The notes below the pieces were generated by a model that saw only the letters and a list, made by a program, of their open reading frames with translations, was not told where the DNA came from and made no database searches. From NCBI GenBank assembly GCA_943325485.2, contig CALPPP020000032.1, positions 1-9,743 on the forward strand: a DNA stretch of 9,743 nucleotides. The letters are read 5' to 3'. Within the stretch, counting starts at the first letter, position 1. Every line of letters starts with the position of its first letter. This stretch comes from Rickettsia typhi (GTDB taxonomy: Bacteria; Pseudomonadota; Gammaproteobacteria; Burkholderiales; Burkholderiaceae_C). Shown here one piece after another: positions 7,133-9,743 of this stretch. The position numbers and the translations under genes are program-made.

Positions 7133-8551
7133 TCAACCTGGCAGTTCTGCCAGACCCAACCCTGCAGACCTTGGGGGCAATGTCGGCCGACGGCTGACCA
7201 ATGGACCCAAAGCAACCAACACCACAAACATCATGACCATCTCGGTGTGAAACACAAAGTTGTAGCCCGTGACATCGGAGACGAGGGCTTCGCCCAGATG
7301 GCCTTGCGTGGCCATTTCACTGACGACATCGCGGGCAACGCCACCCAAAGCCATGGCTACTCCCGAGGCAGTCGCTTGTACCGCGCCCCATGCCCCTAAA
7401 ACCATTCCCGCTTGTTCTGAATGCGTCATCTCCATGGCCGTGAGCAACATACCCACAGAGAACAAGCCGCCGCCAAAGCCGATCAAGGTGGCACCGGCTT
7501 GAAACATCAGCGCAGAGCCCAAGGGGGCTGAAAAAATAACGCAAGCAAAGGCGGGTAAACCCAGCAAAGCGCCAATAGCGGCAAGACGTACCGCATCAAT
7601 GCTTCGCAAAAAGCGGGAGGACAAGGCAAAAGCAAGCAATGCACCGCCTGCGCTCAAAGCCGTGAGCCCACTGGTCATGCCTACATTCAAGCCTAAGATT
7701 TGTCCACCATAAGGTTCGAGCACGATGTCTTGCATGCTGAAGGCAGCAGAACCCAAACCTACCGTCCATAAAAAACGTTTCATGTGGGGTACAGCGATAA
7801 AGGCTTGCCAATTGTGTGAAAAACCATCGGGCTGGCGAGCGCCGCGTTTAGCGCCACGCGCTTCTTGTTTCCACAGTGAAACGAGGTTGATGAAAATCAC
7901 AACCCCTGCGCAACCTTGCACCACTTGGATCAAGCGCACCGGTGAAAAATTGACCAGCAAAAGACTCAGCAAGGTACTGCCCACAATCAAGCCCATCAAA
8001 AGCATGGCGTAGAGCAAAGCCACCACGCGAGGACGTTTGTCTTCAGGGGCGACATCGGTGGCCAGCGCCAAGCCAGCCGTCTGGGTGATTTGTATACCCG
8101 CACCCACGACCAAGAACGCCAAGATCGCGCCCAAGCGACCCACCAACATATAGCCTTCGCGGGGTTCGCTGAGGTTCATCAGTGCAAATGGCATGATGGC
8201 CAAACCGCCAAACATCAGCAAACTGCCCATCCACATATAGGGGATACGGCGCAGTCCCAGTGCTGAAGGATGGGTGTCGCTCCTATAGCCGATCAGGGCC
8301 CGCAGCGGTGCAAATACCAAGGGCAAGGCCACCGAAATTGCCACCCATGCGGCTGGAATTTCTAACTCCACAATCATGACGCGGTTCAAGGTGCCCACCA
8401 ACAGCGCCATGGTGATGCCAATGGAGAGTTGGAACATGGCCAAGCGAAACATACGCCCCAGCGGCAGTTCGGGCGACGCCGCATCGGCGAAGGGAACGTA
8501 CTGCATCATGATGGATTGCATCCATGCGGGGGGACGAAAGGCCAGCTTCAT
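7133..8551 (-). CDS. lhaA: Light-harvesting complex I assembly protein LhaA (PucC/BCH1 family transporter-like)
   Basis: Polytopic membrane protein of the major-facilitator-like BCH1/PucC family. LhaA is required for LH1 assembly in Rhodobacter and is thought to deliver bacteriochlorophyll or insert antenna polypeptides. The 472 residues contain about twelve hydrophobic segments from residue 36 to 465. Family motifs include the loop GYRSDTHPSALGLRRIPYMW (88-107), TDVAPEDKRPR (165-175) and QDIVLEPYGG (274-283). The ATG at 8551 was chosen because it overlaps the bchM stop as ATGA, has GGAAG 5 bases upstream, and begins MKLAFRPP; an in-frame GTG six codons earlier (8569) is less likely. Placement directly before puhA is the classic order. 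PucC (LH2 assembly) is a close relative, but the puhA linkage favours LhaA. Confidence 0.94.
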   Translation of the reverse strand: MKLAFRPPAWMQSIMMQYVPFADAASPELPLGRMFRLAMFQLSIGITMALLVGTLNRVMIVELEIPAAWVAISVALPLVFAPLRALIGYRSDTHPSALGLRRIPYMWMGSLLMFGGLAIMPFALMNLSEPREGYMLVGRLGAILAFLVVGAGIQITQTAGLALATDVAPEDKRPRVVALLYAMLLMGLIVGSTLLSLLLVNFSPVRLIQVVQGCAGVVIFINLVSLWKQEARGAKRGARQPDGFSHNWQAFIAVPHMKRFLWTVGLGSAAFSMQDIVLEPYGGQILGLNVGMTSGLTALSAGGALLAFALSSRFLRSIDAVRLAAIGALLGLPAFACVIFSAPLGSALMFQAGATLIGFGGGLFSVGMLLTAMEMTHSEQAGMVLGAWGAVQATASGVAMALGGVARDVVSEMATQGHLGEALVSDVTGYNFVFHTEMVMMFVVLVALGPLVSRRPTLPPRSAGLGLAELPG

Positions 8552-9273
8552 TTGCGCTTCCACTCCCACGCTTGCGAGGTGTAGAACCCGCTGGAGACAC
8601 GCTGCATGTGGCCAGGGCGCCAGCCGTGCTCACGCACTGCGCGCTCGATGTACACATGCAAGGTGGTTTTGCGAATGGGGGCCAGTTGTGGCGAGCGGTC
8701 GCTGCGCGGGAACAAGCGGCCCATGGCATGGGCCACGGCCAACAGCGGCGAGTGCGGCGCAAAGGTGAACAGCACCGAGTGGCGGGTGCGCTTCGTCAAT
8801 GACTCCACCGCGTTGGCAATGGTTTGGGTGTCGTAGTGGATGAGTGAATCCATGCAAACCACGTGGTCGAAGTCGCCGTGTTCAGCCGAGAGCATGTCAC
8901 CGGCCAAGAACGTGATGCTGCCGCCTTTGGCGCTGAGCGTGGGGTCGGTGAGCAGGTCTTGCGCATGGCGATCGCGGGCCAAGTTGACCAAGGTGGGCGA
9001 GAGGTCAATCGCCAGCACCTCGGCGCCGCGGCGCATGGCCTCTTGCGCCAAAGCACCGGTGCCGCAACCGGCGTCGAGCAAGCGCAGACCGCGCATGTCC
9101 TCGGGCAGCCACGACAACAAGGTGTGGCGCATCTGGTCGCGGCCCTTGCGCACGGTGGCGCGGATGCGCCCCACGGGTGCGTTGGAGGTCAACACCTCCC
9201 AAGCTTTGGCAGCGGTGCGATCGAAATAGTGTTCGATCTCACCGCGCCGTGCGACGTAGCTGGCTTGGTTCAT
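8548..9273 (-). CDS. bchM: Mg-protoporphyrin IX O-methyltransferase BchM
   Basis: Uses S-adenosylmethionine to methylate the C13 propionate of Mg-protoporphyrin IX, giving the monomethyl ester that AcsF cyclises. The 241-residue protein has a Rossmann methyltransferase core with motif I LLDAGCGTGAL (65-75), the acidic Asp90 at the end of the second strand (AIDLS), and the BchM-like C-terminal part GRLFPRSDRSP. Its N-terminal YFDRTAAKAWEVL matches the family's cap region. The ATG at 9273 starts one base after the bchL stop; an in-frame start at 9297 would overlap bchL and precedes recognisable homology. The ribosome site is weak (GGGA, 10 bases away), so coupling to bchL is probable. GC content is visibly higher than in the genes downstream. 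Confidence 0.95.
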   Translation of the reverse strand: MNQASYVARRGEIEHYFDRTAAKAWEVLTSNAPVGRIRATVRKGRDQMRHTLLSWLPEDMRGLRLLDAGCGTGALAQEAMRRGAEVLAIDLSPTLVNLARDRHAQDLLTDPTLSAKGGSITFLAGDMLSAEHGDFDHVVCMDSLIHYDTQTIANAVESLTKRTRHSVLFTFAPHSPLLAVAHAMGRLFPRSDRSPQLAPIRKTTLHVYIERAVREHGWRPGHMQRVSSGFYTSQAWEWKRK

Positions 9274-9274
9274 G

Positions 9275-9743
<469 letters not shown>

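Noticed and set aside
7099..7227. An N-terminal extension of puhA by 43 residues
   Set aside because: The H subunit family begins at the MGTGAITQY start, the extension overlaps lhaA, and AAGGAG lies just before the ATG at 7098.
7246..7256. Perfect inverted repeat TGTGAAACACA about 150 bases before puhA, considered as a PpsR/CrtJ or FNR-type operator
   Set aside because: The spacing (TGT-N5-ACA) does not match the TGT-N12-ACA of PpsR/CrtJ or the FNR box, and it lies within lhaA coding sequence.

Overview
The window is a piece of a photosynthesis gene cluster from an aerobic or facultative, bacteriochlorophyll-a-making purple bacterium. Protein character, the gene order bchL-bchM-lhaA-puhABC-acsF-puhE and moderate GC all suggest a betaproteobacterium of the Burkholderiales (the Limnohabitans / Rhodoferax / Rubrivivax type). 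That placement is inferred from recalled family knowledge, not from a search.

Layout: from the right edge leftwards, ten genes lie head to tail on the minus strand with almost no space between them. They are bchL (C-terminal half only, cut by the window end), bchM, lhaA, puhA, puhB, puhC, acsF, puhE, crtI and crtB. Junctions are 4-base stop/start overlaps (bchM/lhaA, puhA/puhB, puhB/puhC, puhE/crtI), one 20-base overlap (crtI/crtB), or gaps of 1 (bchL-bchM), 3 (puhC-acsF), 12 (acsF-puhE) and 34 bases (lhaA-puhA). At the left edge a 5'-truncated short-chain dehydrogenase runs on the plus strand and meets crtB tail to tail, the two reading frames overlapping by 10 bases. No stretch longer than 40 bases is free of coding sequence, and I see no RNA gene, mobile element, CRISPR array or clear intrinsic terminator.

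How the genes work together: BchM methylates Mg-protoporphyrin IX, AcsF closes the isocyclic ring using oxygen, and BchL feeds electrons to the dark-operative protochlorophyllide reductase. CrtB and CrtI make and desaturate phytoene for the carotenoids. PuhA is the reaction-centre H subunit. LhaA, PuhB, PuhC and PuhE are membrane assembly factors for the reaction centre and the LH1 antenna. One transcript could therefore supply pigment enzymes, a structural subunit and assembly factors together.

The system itself is known, and I do not see an undescribed one. The points most worth a second look are the GC rise over bchM-bchL, the coupling of crtIB to puhE, paired His/Glu residues in the predicted membrane helices of PuhE, the TTG start of puhB, and the terminator-free convergent overlap at the cluster edge.
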